64,000 nt of DNA from Amphritea balenae (lineage in GTDB: Bacteria; Pseudomonadota; Gammaproteobacteria; Pseudomonadales; Balneatricaceae). Within the stretch, counting starts at the first letter, position 1; each line of letters starts with the position of its first letter. Under the pieces are notes generated by a model. That model ran no database searches. It saw only the letters and a program-made list of their open reading frames with translations, and was not told the DNA's origin. The translations under genes were made by a program, and so were the position numbers. Below are positions 1 to 8,942 of this stretch, in pieces. Location: assembly GCF_003858655.1 (NCBI RefSeq), contig NZ_RQXV01000002.1, positions 372,001 to 436,000 on the forward strand. The letters are read 5' to 3'.

Positions 1-1
1 T

Positions 2-544
2 CAGGTGCGCACCGGATCGCTGGGTGATGTGATGCAGGAATCTATTCAGGCGGCGCTGACTGTGGTTAGAAGTCGGGCGGAATCTTTGGGTATAAATCCT
101 GATTTTCATGAAGAAAATGATATCCATATTCACGTACCTGAAGGGGCTACGCCTAAAGATGGTCCGAGTGCTGGCATCGGAATGTGTACGGCTTTAGTGT
201 CGGTGCTTGCCGATATACCGGTTCGCTCTGATGTTGCGATGACCGGCGAAATTACCCTGCGGGGGCAGGTTCTGCCTATCGGTGGTCTGAAAGAAAAGCT
301 GCTGGCTGCGCATCGTGGTGGTATTAAAACGGTCATCATTCCTGATGAAAACACCCGTGATCTGAAAGAAATTCCAGATAATATCAAGGCAGACCTTGAA
401 ATTTGTCCGGTTAAGTGGATAGATGATGTCCTGCAAATTGCTTTGAAATATAGCCCAGAGCCCTTGACAGAAGAGCAAAAGGCAAACCTTTCTGAGAAGA
501 AAAAGCAAGCAAAAAATGAGCAGGGACAAATAAAACCGCATTAA
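2..544 (+). CDS. lon: Lon protease, C-terminal part (partial)
   Basis: This is the proteolytic domain of the ATP-dependent Lon protease; the ATPase part lies before the window. The Ser-Lys catalytic dyad is visible: the serine in the motif KDGPSAG (codon near 167) and the lysine in [14 protein letters not shown] (near 290). The tail is lysine- and glutamine-rich and ends in TAA at 542. Lon degrades misfolded and regulatory proteins in the cytoplasm. It is followed by hupB and ppiD, the order known from E. coli and Pseudomonas. The frame is open from the first bases of the window, so the apparent GTG at 5 is internal and not a real start. Confidence 0.97.
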   Translation, partial: QVRTGSLGDVMQESIQAALTVVRSRAESLGINPDFHEENDIHIHVPEGATPKDGPSAGIGMCTALVSVLADIPVRSDVAMTGEITLRGQVLPIGGLKEKLLAAHRGGIKTVIIPDENTRDLKEIPDNIKADLEICPVKWIDDVLQIALKYSPEPLTEEQKANLSEKKKQAKNEQGQIKPH

Positions 545-577
545 CACAAAATAGTTACCAAACTGCCTGAAAGCCGC

Positions 578-607
578 TTGACAGCTGAATTGTGCGCTTG
601 GTATAAA
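578..607 (+). promoter_or_regulatory. sigma70 promoter of hupB
   Basis: A perfect -35 TTGACA (578-583) is followed after 18 bp by TATAAA (602-607). It lies between the lon stop and the hupB start, giving a leader of roughly 60 bases. This is the best-matching promoter I found in the window and fits strong independent expression of an abundant nucleoid protein. Confidence 0.75.
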
Positions 608-673
608 TTGTCCGACTACCTTGCTGGGCATGGACCACAGAATATAAAAAATGATTCATATAAGGGGAACAAT

Positions 674-949
674 GTGAATAAATCTGAACTGATCGACGCA
701 ATTGCAGCTTCTGCTGACATTCCAAAGGCCGCTGCTGGTCGTGCACTGGACGCTACACTAGAATCAGTATCTGGCGCGCTGCAAAAGGGTGACTCTGTTG
801 CTCTGGTAGGCTTCGGTACTTTTGGTGTTAAAGAGCGTGCTGCACGTACTGGTCGTAACCCACAGACTGGTCAGCCGATCCAGATTGCAGCGGCAACGCT
901 GCCAACTTTCAAGCCTGGTAAGGCTCTGAAAGACGCTGTAAACAAGTAA
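674..949 (+). CDS. hupB: DNA-binding protein HU-beta
   Basis: A 91-residue HU/IHF-family protein starting MNKSELID. HU binds and bends DNA without strong sequence specificity and compacts the nucleoid. The beta-arm signature [12 protein letters not shown] and the C-terminal [12 protein letters not shown] are intact. An open frame continues upstream to 578, but the GTG at 674, six bases after AAGGGG (662-667), gives the exact family length and N-terminus; the upstream extension overlaps the promoter. The position between lon and ppiD is the conserved one for hupB. Confidence 0.97.
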   Translation: MNKSELIDAIAASADIPKAAAGRALDATLESVSGALQKGDSVALVGFGTFGVKERAARTGRNPQTGQPIQIAAATLPTFKPGKALKDAVNK

Positions 950-988
950 GAAAAGCTAGCGCCTGATCCGTAAGGATCGCTGGCACCC

Positions 989-1065
989 GGAGCGGTAGTT
1001 CAGTTGGTTAGAATACCTGCCTGTCACGCAGGGGGTCGCGGGTTCGAGTCCCGTCCGTTCCGCCA
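989..1065 (+). tRNA. tRNA-Asp (anticodon GTC)
   Basis: A 77-nt cloverleaf with the acceptor arm GGAGCGG paired to CCGTTCC, the discriminator G and an encoded CCA (1063-1065). The anticodon stem CCTGC/GCAGG encloses loop CTGTCAC, with anticodon GTC at 1023-1025. The T-arm carries GGTTCGAGTCC. It sits 39 bases after the hupB stop with no obvious promoter of its own, so it may be co-transcribed with hupB. tRNA genes also occur between hupB and ppiD in pseudomonads (from memory). Confidence 0.97.
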
Positions 1066-1070
1066 ACTAC

Positions 1071-1106
1071 AAAAGGCGCATCCTGTTTAAGGGTGCGCTT
1101 TTTTTT
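1071..1106 (+). terminator. Rho-independent terminator after tRNA-Asp
   Basis: Stem GCGCATCC (1076-1083) pairs with GGGTGCGC (1091-1098), with one G-T wobble and loop TGTTTAA, followed by eight T. It ends the hupB-tRNA unit and separates it from ppiD. Confidence 0.85.
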
Positions 1107-1145
1107 ATTGGCAACCCAATAAACCTTTAGAGACCAAGAGGCATC

Positions 1146-3026
1146 ATGCTTCAGAATATCCGAGATAATTCCAAGGGAATCGTAGCCAAGATTATTGTTG
1201 GCCTGATTGCAGTCACTTTCGCACTATTTGGTGTTGAATCTCTGGTCAGTCTGACTGGTGGATCGAATGCGCCAGCGACTGTTAACGGTGTTGAAATCAG
1301 TGAGCGGGATCTGCTGCAGGGGGCTGATCTGCAGCGTCGTCAACTACTGTCCCAAATGGGTGAGAATGCTGATCCAACGCTGCTGGATGATAATCTGATC
1401 CGTAAAGCAACCCTGGATAACCTGGTTAAGCAGGAAGTGCTGTTACAGTCTGCTCAGAATCAGGGGATGACTATTTCTGACCGGCAACTGGATCAGATGA
1501 TAATCAATACTCAGGAATTCATGGTAGATGGTCGTTTCAACCGTGATCAGTATCAGGCGGTTCTGCGAAATGCGGGTATGTCTCCGCTAATGTACAAAGA
1601 GATGCTGCGCAAGGAAAGTCTGCTTGAGCAAGAGCGAATGGGTTATATGCTGTCAGCCTTTGCGCTTGAGTCTGAAGCTGAAAATATTATTAGTCTTGAT
1701 CGTCAGACCCGCGATATTGCATATCTGCAAATCGGTCTTGATGACTATAAGGCGGGTGTTGTTCTGAGTGATGACGAAAAAGCTGAGTATTATAATGATA
1801 ATCAGCAAAGCTTCATGACTGAAGAGCAGGTCGTTATTGAATACCTGATGTTGAATAAAGCGCAGCTGCTGAAAGAGGTTGAGGTAGATGATGCGGAGCT
1901 GCAAACTCAGTTTGATCAGTTATTGGCATCATTCCAGGCGGAAGATCAGCGCACTGTTTCGCATATCATGATTGAAGTGAATGATCAGGTTGATGATGCT
2001 GCTGCGTTGGCTAAAGTGCAGGCGCTGGCTGAACAGCTTAATCAGGGCGCAGACTTTGCTACGTTGGCGCAGGCTGAATCCAATGATCCGGGGTCTGCTG
2101 CCAGCGGCGGTGAGTTGGGGGTTTATCAGCAAGGTTTGTTGGACGGGCCATTTGAAGATGCTGTTTATGCTCTGACTGAAGGTCAGGTTTCTGAGCCGGT
2201 ACGTACCGCGTTTGGTTATCATCTGATTAAGTTAACAGGGCTCAGCACTACTGAAGCGCCATCGTTCGATGAGGTTAAAGATCAGCTGGTAGCAGAGCAG
2301 ATGGATAACAAGGTTGAGCAGCTTTATGTTGAGAAGGTTGGTCAGCTGACTGATCTGACGTTCTCAGCCGGTGATCTGTTGGAGCCTGCTGATGAGATGG
2401 GGCTGACTATCGTCGAGGCGCCTGCTTTTGGTCGCCAGGGTGGTGCAGATGAGTTGACCTCAAATGCCCGGGTTATCCGGACAGCTTTCAATGAAGAGCT
2501 GATCCGTGATGGAATCAATAGTGATCCGGTTGAACTGGATTCCGGGCGTACCCTGGTGCTGCGTATTAAAGAGCATATTCGTCCGCGTCAGCTGACGCAG
2601 GATGAAGTGGCAGAACAGATCACAGCGACGTTAATTGAACTGAAGGCCGGTGAGGCGTTGCAGGTATCTTTGGAGCAGCAGTTAGAAGCTCTGAAGCAAG
2701 GTGCTGAGCGTATCGCTATCAATGGTATCGAGTGGCAGAACGCAACTGCTGTTGGTCGTGCGGATCGCGAACAGCCAGCTGAGATAGTGCGTGCGGTATT
2801 TGGTATGGCTGAGCCTCAGGCTGCGGCAACTTATAAAGTGATTACCCTGATTGATGGCAGTAAAGCGCTGGTTGCAGTAACGGCAGTTAATCTGCCTGAG
2901 CTGGCTGAGTTGTCTGTCGAAGAGAAGCAGGGCATGAAAACGCTTCTGGGGCAGCGTGTAGGGCAGTTTGACTATCAGGCAATGCTAGACAGTAAGAGTG
3001 CTAAAGCAGAGGTTGAGCGCCTTTAA
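1146..3026 (+). CDS. ppiD: Peptidyl-prolyl isomerase PpiD (SurA-like periplasmic chaperone)
   Basis: A 626-residue inner-membrane-anchored periplasmic folding factor. There is one N-terminal membrane segment (about residues 12-33), a SurA_N-like chaperone region, then a parvulin domain (about 268-365) with the typical HIMIEVND and FGYHLIKLTG ends, and a long C-terminal chaperone region. PpiD binds unfolded outer-membrane and periplasmic proteins as they leave the Sec translocon; its isomerase activity is often weak or absent in characterised members. The length matches the family (about 620). The start at 1146 follows AAGAGG. Position after hupB is conserved. Confidence 0.95.
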   Translation: MLQNIRDNSKGIVAKIIVGLIAVTFALFGVESLVSLTGGSNAPATVNGVEISERDLLQGADLQRRQLLSQMGENADPTLLDDNLIRKATLDNLVKQEVLLQSAQNQGMTISDRQLDQMIINTQEFMVDGRFNRDQYQAVLRNAGMSPLMYKEMLRKESLLEQERMGYMLSAFALESEAENIISLDRQTRDIAYLQIGLDDYKAGVVLSDDEKAEYYNDNQQSFMTEEQVVIEYLMLNKAQLLKEVEVDDAELQTQFDQLLASFQAEDQRTVSHIMIEVNDQVDDAAALAKVQALAEQLNQGADFATLAQAESNDPGSAASGGELGVYQQGLLDGPFEDAVYALTEGQVSEPVRTAFGYHLIKLTGLSTTEAPSFDEVKDQLVAEQMDNKVEQLYVEKVGQLTDLTFSAGDLLEPADEMGLTIVEAPAFGRQGGADELTSNARVIRTAFNEELIRDGINSDPVELDSGRTLVLRIKEHIRPRQLTQDEVAEQITATLIELKAGEALQVSLEQQLEALKQGAERIAINGIEWQNATAVGRADREQPAEIVRAVFGMAEPQAAATYKVITLIDGSKALVAVTAVNLPELAELSVEEKQGMKTLLGQRVGQFDYQAMLDSKSAKAEVERL

Positions 3027-3048
3027 AGGGGCTTCTATCGCTGTTTTT

Positions 3049-3077
3049 AAAAAGCCTGCATTATGCAGGCTTTTTTT
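3049..3077 (+). terminator. Rho-independent terminator after ppiD
   Basis: GCCTGCA (3054-3060), loop TTA, TGCAGGC (3064-3070), with a five-A run before and seven T after it. Confidence 0.9.
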
Positions 3078-3193
3078 GTTATGTAACCTGCATTATGTCA
3101 CTGCTTTTCTCCCCGTAATGAGTATAATCCGACTTGGAAACGCCCATGAAACTGACATTATTTATGTATGCAGTAATCATTCTGGATCGGCAG

Positions 3194-5857
3194 ATGACAT
3201 TTAAGTTTTGTAAACAGCTTTTGATATTGTTAATTGTGCTGCAAGTCAGTGCTTTTAATAGTGGTCAGGCTTTGGCTAAAGATAAGCTGAGTCAGGACCA
3301 GGTTACTGCAGCTTATCTGTATCGCCTCAGTGAAAAAATCCAATGGCCGGCAACGGGCAGGCAAACATTTTCTATTCACCTGGTAGGGGCTAGTTCGGAG
3401 CTGTCCGCTACGCTTAAATCTTTAACCCGATCTAAGCCTTTACATGGTATGGATGTGACCATTAGCCGTTCTGATAAGGCTGATACTCCAGCGGTTGTTG
3501 ATGTGCTGTATCTGAGTAAGAAAAAAGTATCCCTGGCGTCGAAAATTTTGACCTCAGTGAGTGGAAAGCCGTCCTTAGTTATCACTCATGGGTATAAAAA
3601 TGAGCGATCATTGATGATCGATCTTTATCAAAACAGTAAGAATCAGATTCGGTTTAATATCAATAAATCTAATATTATCAATCAAGGCTTGAGTATTGAC
3701 CCGGATATCATCGTTTTAGGTGGTAATGAAATTGATGTTGCCAGAATATACCGGGCTACACAGAATAGTCTGAAAGGTATGGAGCAAAAGCTAGCACAGC
3801 TTGAGGGCCAGAATAGCTCACTTGAACAGCAGATTAAACAATCGCAGAAAGTGGTATCTGATCTGGAAACCATGATTACTCAGCAGAAGCGGGTCATTAT
3901 TACCAGTGAGGCTGAGATTGATGCAACCAAAAAGAAAATTACTGAACAGAATAATATTCTGGCCCATCAGCTGACAACCATCGGTAATCAGCAGGCTCAA
4001 ATTGATCTGGATTCTCAGTCTCTGCAAGTATTTAAGGGGCAGATAAAGCAACAGAAAGACCTGATACAAACCCAGCAACAACAGTACGAGTTACTGGTGG
4101 CTGAAGGTTTGGAGCAGGAGCAGTTATTGAAAAAACGCTTTGATGAACTGAACGTGCAGGCTGATGAGATTAGTCGGCGTGAACAGATACTCGACCAGTT
4201 AGAGCAGCAGATTGGATTGCTTGACACAAAAATACAGCGTCAGGAACAGCAGATTACCGCTCAACAACTCAGTTTGACTTCACAAAGCAAGCAGATTGAA
4301 AAACAGGTGCTGTCTTTATACCTTATGGCGGCGGTATTGTTGCTTATCATATTGCTGGCTTTGTTTATCTATATGAGCCGCCGCCGTTATCAGGATCTTA
4401 GTGAGCAGCTCAAGGTTGCGAAAGACGCTGCAGATTATGCCAGCAAGTCGAAATCGGCTTTTCTTGCGAATATGAGTCATGAACTCAGAACGCCTTTGAA
4501 CTCTGTGCTGGGGTTCTCTGAGCTACTGCTTAAGCGAAGCAATGATAATGCTGAGGTTAAAGAGGTATTGAATATCATCAATCGTAGCGGCGATCATCTG
4601 TTGCACCTTATCAATGATGTTCTGGACCTGTCTAAGATTGAAGCCGGTAAGATCGCTGTCGAAATAGCGCCTTTTGATCTGGTAGGTTTGGTTGATGATC
4701 TGTTTGAGTTAATGGAAGAAAGGGCGCGAGCTAATGGTATCGTGATGCATTTGGAACTGGCTAAAGACCTGCCGCGATATGTTAAAAGTGATGCGTCTAA
4801 AATCCGCCAGATACTGATGAATTATATTAGTAATGCGATAAAGCATACCAAGCAGGGCTCTGTGACTATTGCCCTGTCATGCGATGATAAGTTTCTTACT
4901 TTGCGGGTTACAGATACGGGTATCGGCATAGCTGAAGACCGGCTCGATGATGTTTTTGAGCCCTTTGTTCAGTTAGGGGTTGTTGAGGATCAGCCGGGTA
5001 CTGGTTTAGGCTTGGCAATCACCAGCCAGTTTGCCGCTCTGTTAGGTGGTCAGGTGCAGGTTGAGAGTGTGTTAGGGCAGGGCAGTAGTTTTAGTGCCAC
5101 CGTTGAGTATTCTTTGTCGGGTTCTGATGAGTTAGTGGACTCCTCATCAGGTTCGGATGAGCTTGATGTAATAGGGCTGAGCCCGGCACAAAAAAGTATC
5201 AAAGTTCTGATTGTTGATGATCAGCCCGATAATATGCGTTTGCTGAAGAATGTTATCGATGTGTTGGGGTTAGAGGTTCAAAAAGCACGCAATGGCATGC
5301 AAGCGATAGAGGTGTTTCAGGCTTGGCAGCCTGATTTTATCTGGATGGACCGGCGAATGCCCGAAATGGGTGGTGAGCAGGCAACATCGGCGATAAGAAA
5401 GCTGCCCGGTGGCGATAAGGTTATCATTGCTGCGCTAACTGCCAGCGCATTTACCGAGGACAAGAAAGCGATAGTGGCTGCTGGGATGGATGACTTTGTT
5501 GCCAAGCCTTATCGGGCCAGTCAGATATATAGCTGTATGCAGAAACATCTTAATTTAGAGTATATATACGCGGATGAAGCGGTTGAAATTTCATCACAAA
5601 ATGATCTGGTGTCTGCTGATGAGCTGTTAGAGCGCTTATCAGTCCTTGATATGGAACTTTTAAAGCAGATGCATAATGCGGTTTTGTTGTTGGATGCCGA
5701 TGCAATGGAGCCGATATTAACAAAAATAGAGTCAATTGACCCTCAGTTAGTTGATCAGTTAAGCAGTCTGATCTCGAATTTCAATTACCATTATATTCTT
5801 AATGCCCTGGAGCATTTGTTAGAAGCTCAGGGAGTGGGAGAGAGAGACCTTGTTTAA
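3194..5857 (+). CDS. Hybrid sensor histidine kinase with periplasmic YfiR-like domain
   Basis: An 887-residue hybrid kinase. In order: signal sequence (MTFKFCKQ to ALA); a YfiR/DUF4154-like periplasmic domain (about 30-190: YLYRLSEKIQWP near the start, GGNEIDVARIYR at the end); a long Gln-rich coiled coil (about 200-370); one membrane segment (about 375-395); HisKA with H429 in SHELRTPLN; HATPase_c with NAIKHTKQG, DTGIGIAED and GTGLGLAI; and a receiver domain with phospho-acceptor D719 (WMDRRMPEMGG) and K771. The helical tail has no HPt histidine motif that I can see. Alternative starts exist at 3134 and 3146; 3194 was chosen because it gives a clean signal peptide, though its SD is weak. The gene overlaps the next response regulator by 8 bp. 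YfiR domains elsewhere control diguanylate cyclases, which fits the GGDEF protein next door (inference). The ligand is unknown. Confidence 0.88.
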   Translation: MTFKFCKQLLILLIVLQVSAFNSGQALAKDKLSQDQVTAAYLYRLSEKIQWPATGRQTFSIHLVGASSELSATLKSLTRSKPLHGMDVTISRSDKADTPAVVDVLYLSKKKVSLASKILTSVSGKPSLVITHGYKNERSLMIDLYQNSKNQIRFNINKSNIINQGLSIDPDIIVLGGNEIDVARIYRATQNSLKGMEQKLAQLEGQNSSLEQQIKQSQKVVSDLETMITQQKRVIITSEAEIDATKKKITEQNNILAHQLTTIGNQQAQIDLDSQSLQVFKGQIKQQKDLIQTQQQQYELLVAEGLEQEQLLKKRFDELNVQADEISRREQILDQLEQQIGLLDTKIQRQEQQITAQQLSLTSQSKQIEKQVLSLYLMAAVLLLIILLALFIYMSRRRYQDLSEQLKVAKDAADYASKSKSAFLANMSHELRTPLNSVLGFSELLLKRSNDNAEVKEVLNIINRSGDHLLHLINDVLDLSKIEAGKIAVEIAPFDLVGLVDDLFELMEERARANGIVMHLELAKDLPRYVKSDASKIRQILMNYISNAIKHTKQGSVTIALSCDDKFLTLRVTDTGIGIAEDRLDDVFEPFVQLGVVEDQPGTGLGLAITSQFAALLGGQVQVESVLGQGSSFSATVEYSLSGSDELVDSSSGSDELDVIGLSPAQKSIKVLIVDDQPDNMRLLKNVIDVLGLEVQKARNGMQAIEVFQAWQPDFIWMDRRMPEMGGEQATSAIRKLPGGDKVIIAALTASAFTEDKKAIVAAGMDDFVAKPYRASQIYSCMQKHLNLEYIYADEAVEISSQNDLVSADELLERLSVLDMELLKQMHNAVLLLDADAMEPILTKIESIDPQLVDQLSSLISNFNYHYILNALEHLLEAQGVGERDLV

Positions 5858-6269
5858 CTTACAAGACAAGCATGAAATTTTGATTATTGATGACTACCGG
5901 GATCACCTGCAGTTGCTTAGTGGTTTACTGCATGAGCAGGGCTACAGGGTGCGGGGGGCAAGTGATAGTGAGATGGCTCTTAAGAGTATTAAGGCTCAGC
6001 TGCCTGATCTTGTTCTGGTTGATATCAAAATGCCGGGTATGGATGGTATAGAGTTGTGCCATCGACTTAAGCTGCAGGAGAATACAGAATCAATTCCGGT
6101 AATTTTCATTAGTGTATTGAGTGGCTTTAAAGATAAGGCCAGAGCGTTCAGGGCGGGCGGGGCTGACTTTATTACTAAGCCTTTTCCAAAAGAAGAGTTG
6201 CTGGCAAAAGTGTCAACTCAGCTTCGACTGCTTGATTTCATCAGAGTAGAGCAGCAACAGCATCATTAA
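5850..6269 (+). CDS. Single-domain response regulator (CheY-like receiver)
   Basis: A 139-residue protein that is almost entirely one receiver domain: acidic pair IIDDYRD near the N-terminus, phospho-acceptor Asp in LVDIKMPGMDG, and the conserved Lys in DFITKPF. No output domain follows. The start is TTG at 5850, inside the 3' end of the kinase gene, preceded by GGGAGAGAGAG; the overlap suggests translational coupling. It probably accepts phosphate from the kinase upstream and either relays it or acts by protein contact. Its stop overlaps the stop of the convergent GGDEF-EAL gene (shared TTAA, 6266-6269). Confidence 0.88.
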   Translation: MFNLQDKHEILIIDDYRDHLQLLSGLLHEQGYRVRGASDSEMALKSIKAQLPDLVLVDIKMPGMDGIELCHRLKLQENTESIPVIFISVLSGFKDKARAFRAGGADFITKPFPKEELLAKVSTQLRLLDFIRVEQQQHH

Positions 6270-8785
6270 ACCGTCTGTTTGTCTGTAAGATACTCAAGTA
6301 ACTTTGTAAATGGCACCGGGCGACTGTAAAAATAACCCTGTGCCCTCTCACAATCTTCTTGCATCAGGAAGCTTCGTTGCTGCTGTGTTTCTACGCCTTC
6401 AGCAATGATTCCAAGCCGCAGGCTTCGGGCCATCGCTATTATCGCTTTTGCTATTGCTTCATCATCCTGATCGTGTGGGATATCCCTGACGAATGACTGA
6501 TCTATTTTAAGTGTATCGATAGGAAAGCGCTTCAGATAACTCAGCGATGAATAGCCTGTACCAAAATCATCAACGGTCAGCGTTACTCCCAGAGCTTTGA
6601 GCTGATTGAGAGATTCCAGGACTTTGTCGGGCTCGTCCATCAATACTGTTTCAGTAATTTCAAGGTCGAGATGTTCGGGGCTTAGGCCTGTTTCCCGAAG
6701 TATTCTGCCAACCAGCACGGGTAGATCGCAACGCTGAACCTGCAGACTGGAAATGTTTACAGATACGCGCTTTAAAGGGTGGCCTTCATCGATAAGTTGA
6801 CGCATGTCCTGACAGGCTTTTTTCAGCACCCATTCGCCGATAGGTAAAATGAGTGATGTTGCTTCAGCGAGCGGGATGAAACGATCGGGTGGAACCTGTC
6901 CAAGATAAGGATTGTGCCATCTCAACAGGGCTTCAATATGCTGTGCCTGGCCTGAGTCCGGATCTACTATGGGCTGGTAATTCAGGCTTAATTCGTTGTT
7001 GTCGATCGCTTTTCGTAATGCGGTTTCCATCTGTAGCCGGTCGGTGGCAGCAGCGGTAAGTTCACGAGTGTAAAAACGAAAAGTGAAGCGACCATCACCT
7101 TTTGCCAGATACATGGCGCTATCGGCGTTTCGTATCAGGTCAGCAGGGCTGTCACCATCATCGGGAAAACAGCTGATGCCAATGCTGCCGCCAACAAATA
7201 TTTCATTCTGATCAGGAGCAAAGGGCTCGTTAAAGATGCTAAGTATTTTTTGAGATAGAATTTCGATCTCTCTGCGGTCGTTCATGTTCTCGGCTAATAC
7301 TAAAAACTCATCGCCGCCGAGCCGGGCAACGGTGTCATTGGCCCTTAATTCATGTTTGAGTCGGGTGGCGACCTGCTTTAGTATTTTGTCGCCGAATGTA
7401 TGGCCAAAACTATCATTGACGTCTTTAAACCGGTCGAGGTCGATAAACAGTACCGCCAGAGAGCGCTTTTCTCTGGCAGCTGTAGAGATGGCGTGTTGCA
7501 GACGATCATTAAGCAGCAAACGGTTTGCAAGCCCTGTGAGTGGATCATGATGGGCTAAATATTCAAGTTTCTGCTCTGACTTTTTCAGTGTCGAGATATC
7601 AGAAAACAAAAGTATGTAATTGGTCAGATTTTGTTCTTCATCAGTCACGGCGGTGATGGTAATCAGTTCCGGATTGATAGAACCGTCTTTGCACAGGTTG
7701 TTCATCTCTCCGCGCCAGTGACCTGCTTCATCAAGTGAGATAAATACATCATGATAATCGGATTTATTATGCAATTGACTGTATCTGAACTCCAATAACT
7801 GCCCTTTAGCGTCTTGCTCGGTGTAACCGGTTATGTCAGTAAAGGCAGGGTTAACGGAGATTATGCGTCGTTGCGCATCGGTGACCATAATGCCTTCAGC
7901 AGTATTTTCGAATACGCTGCTGGCTTGCTCTAATTGCTCCTGAACCAGTTTGTGTTCAGTTACATCCTGGGTGGTGCCCAGTATGCAAAACTGGGAGAGC
8001 TGAGGGCCACTTAAGGATTCGCCAATAGTTTTTAGGTATCTGACCTGATCATTTGGCAATATGATTCTGTGTTCAATGGTAAAGCCTGAGATATTAAGTT
8101 TGGCAGTAGTGAATGAGTCTTCAAACTGAAGTCGGTCCTGGGGGTGTACCGAATGGATAAATGAGTCCAGACTAGGCTGAACAATAGAATCCTCAAGGCC
8201 GAGAATATGGTACATTTCATCAGACCAGGACATCTCACCACTATCAATATGCCATTCCCAGCTTCCTAACCGGGCTATTCTCTGGGCACCTTTGAGTTTC
8301 TGGTTGGTCCCGGTCAGTTCCGCGGTGCGCTCTTTGACGCGGTCTTCAAGTTCAGATTTTTGTAACGTTAACTTGTGCTGAATCTGATACAGGCTGATAT
8401 GGGTATTTACCCGGGAAAGTACTTCGCGATGCTGAAAGGGTTTGGAAATAAAATCTACCCCACCAACGTTGAAGCCCTTGAGGCGGTCTTCTGAGTTATC
8501 CAGCGCGCTGATAAAAATAATAGGTATATGGCTGGTCAGGGGCTGCTTTTTGAATTCAGCGCACAGCTCATAGCCGTTCATGACCGGCATTTTTACATCG
8601 AGTATAATCAGCTCGGGTTGACGCAGTTGTACAGTTTTCAGGCATTGCTCAGGGTCAGTTGTTGAGCGCACCTTATATCCGGCTTCGGATAAGATTTCAC
8701 TTAACAGCTTTAGGTTGGCGGGTAAGTCATCGACTATGACTATTTCGCCTTTATGTGCAACTTGATTTGCGATTGAGTGATCCAT
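6266..8785 (-). CDS. Receiver-PAS-PAS-GGDEF-EAL protein (c-di-GMP cyclase/phosphodiesterase)
   Basis: An 839-residue response regulator. Order: receiver (about 12-128, Asp in LDVKMPVMNG, Lys in DFISKPF), short coiled linker, PAS fold of the PAS_3 type (about 170-285, LGSWEWHIDSGEMSW), second PAS (about 290-410), GGDEF domain with intact GGDEF at 490-494, and EAL domain with intact EAL at 618-620, EITE, DDFGTGYSSL and AEGVET motifs. Both catalytic motifs look intact, so it may make and/or degrade c-di-GMP; often one activity dominates. The open frame begins with a TTG two codons earlier, but ATG at 8785 has GGA seven bases upstream and is preferred. Its receiver resembles that of the convergent neighbour, suggesting a common origin and a shared input from the YfiR-domain kinase (inference). 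Confidence 0.92.
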   Translation of the reverse strand: MDHSIANQVAHKGEIVIVDDLPANLKLLSEILSEAGYKVRSTTDPEQCLKTVQLRQPELIILDVKMPVMNGYELCAEFKKQPLTSHIPIIFISALDNSEDRLKGFNVGGVDFISKPFQHREVLSRVNTHISLYQIQHKLTLQKSELEDRVKERTAELTGTNQKLKGAQRIARLGSWEWHIDSGEMSWSDEMYHILGLEDSIVQPSLDSFIHSVHPQDRLQFEDSFTTAKLNISGFTIEHRIILPNDQVRYLKTIGESLSGPQLSQFCILGTTQDVTEHKLVQEQLEQASSVFENTAEGIMVTDAQRRIISVNPAFTDITGYTEQDAKGQLLEFRYSQLHNKSDYHDVFISLDEAGHWRGEMNNLCKDGSINPELITITAVTDEEQNLTNYILLFSDISTLKKSEQKLEYLAHHDPLTGLANRLLLNDRLQHAISTAAREKRSLAVLFIDLDRFKDVNDSFGHTFGDKILKQVATRLKHELRANDTVARLGGDEFLVLAENMNDRREIEILSQKILSIFNEPFAPDQNEIFVGGSIGISCFPDDGDSPADLIRNADSAMYLAKGDGRFTFRFYTRELTAAATDRLQMETALRKAIDNNELSLNYQPIVDPDSGQAQHIEALLRWHNPYLGQVPPDRFIPLAEATSLILPIGEWVLKKACQDMRQLIDEGHPLKRVSVNISSLQVQRCDLPVLVGRILRETGLSPEHLDLEITETVLMDEPDKVLESLNQLKALGVTLTVDDFGTGYSSLSYLKRFPIDTLKIDQSFVRDIPHDQDDEAIAKAIIAMARSLRLGIIAEGVETQQQRSFLMQEDCERAQGYFYSRPVPFTKLLEYLTDKQTV

Positions 8786-8942
8786 TATCAAATCCGTGAA
8801 CGTCTACAATCAGGATTACCATCATAGGTTTACCATATCGCTGTTGCTAATTACAGTCGGCGTTAACCATTATGATGATACTGGTCAGCAAATTCTGTAG
8901 TACGTATTTTTATCAGGCCTTGCAGCTTCATAAATCATCAGT

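Noticed and set aside
578-673. N-terminal extension of hupB from 578.
   Set aside because: It covers the promoter, has no SD, and HU-beta starts at GTG 674 with normal length and a good SD.
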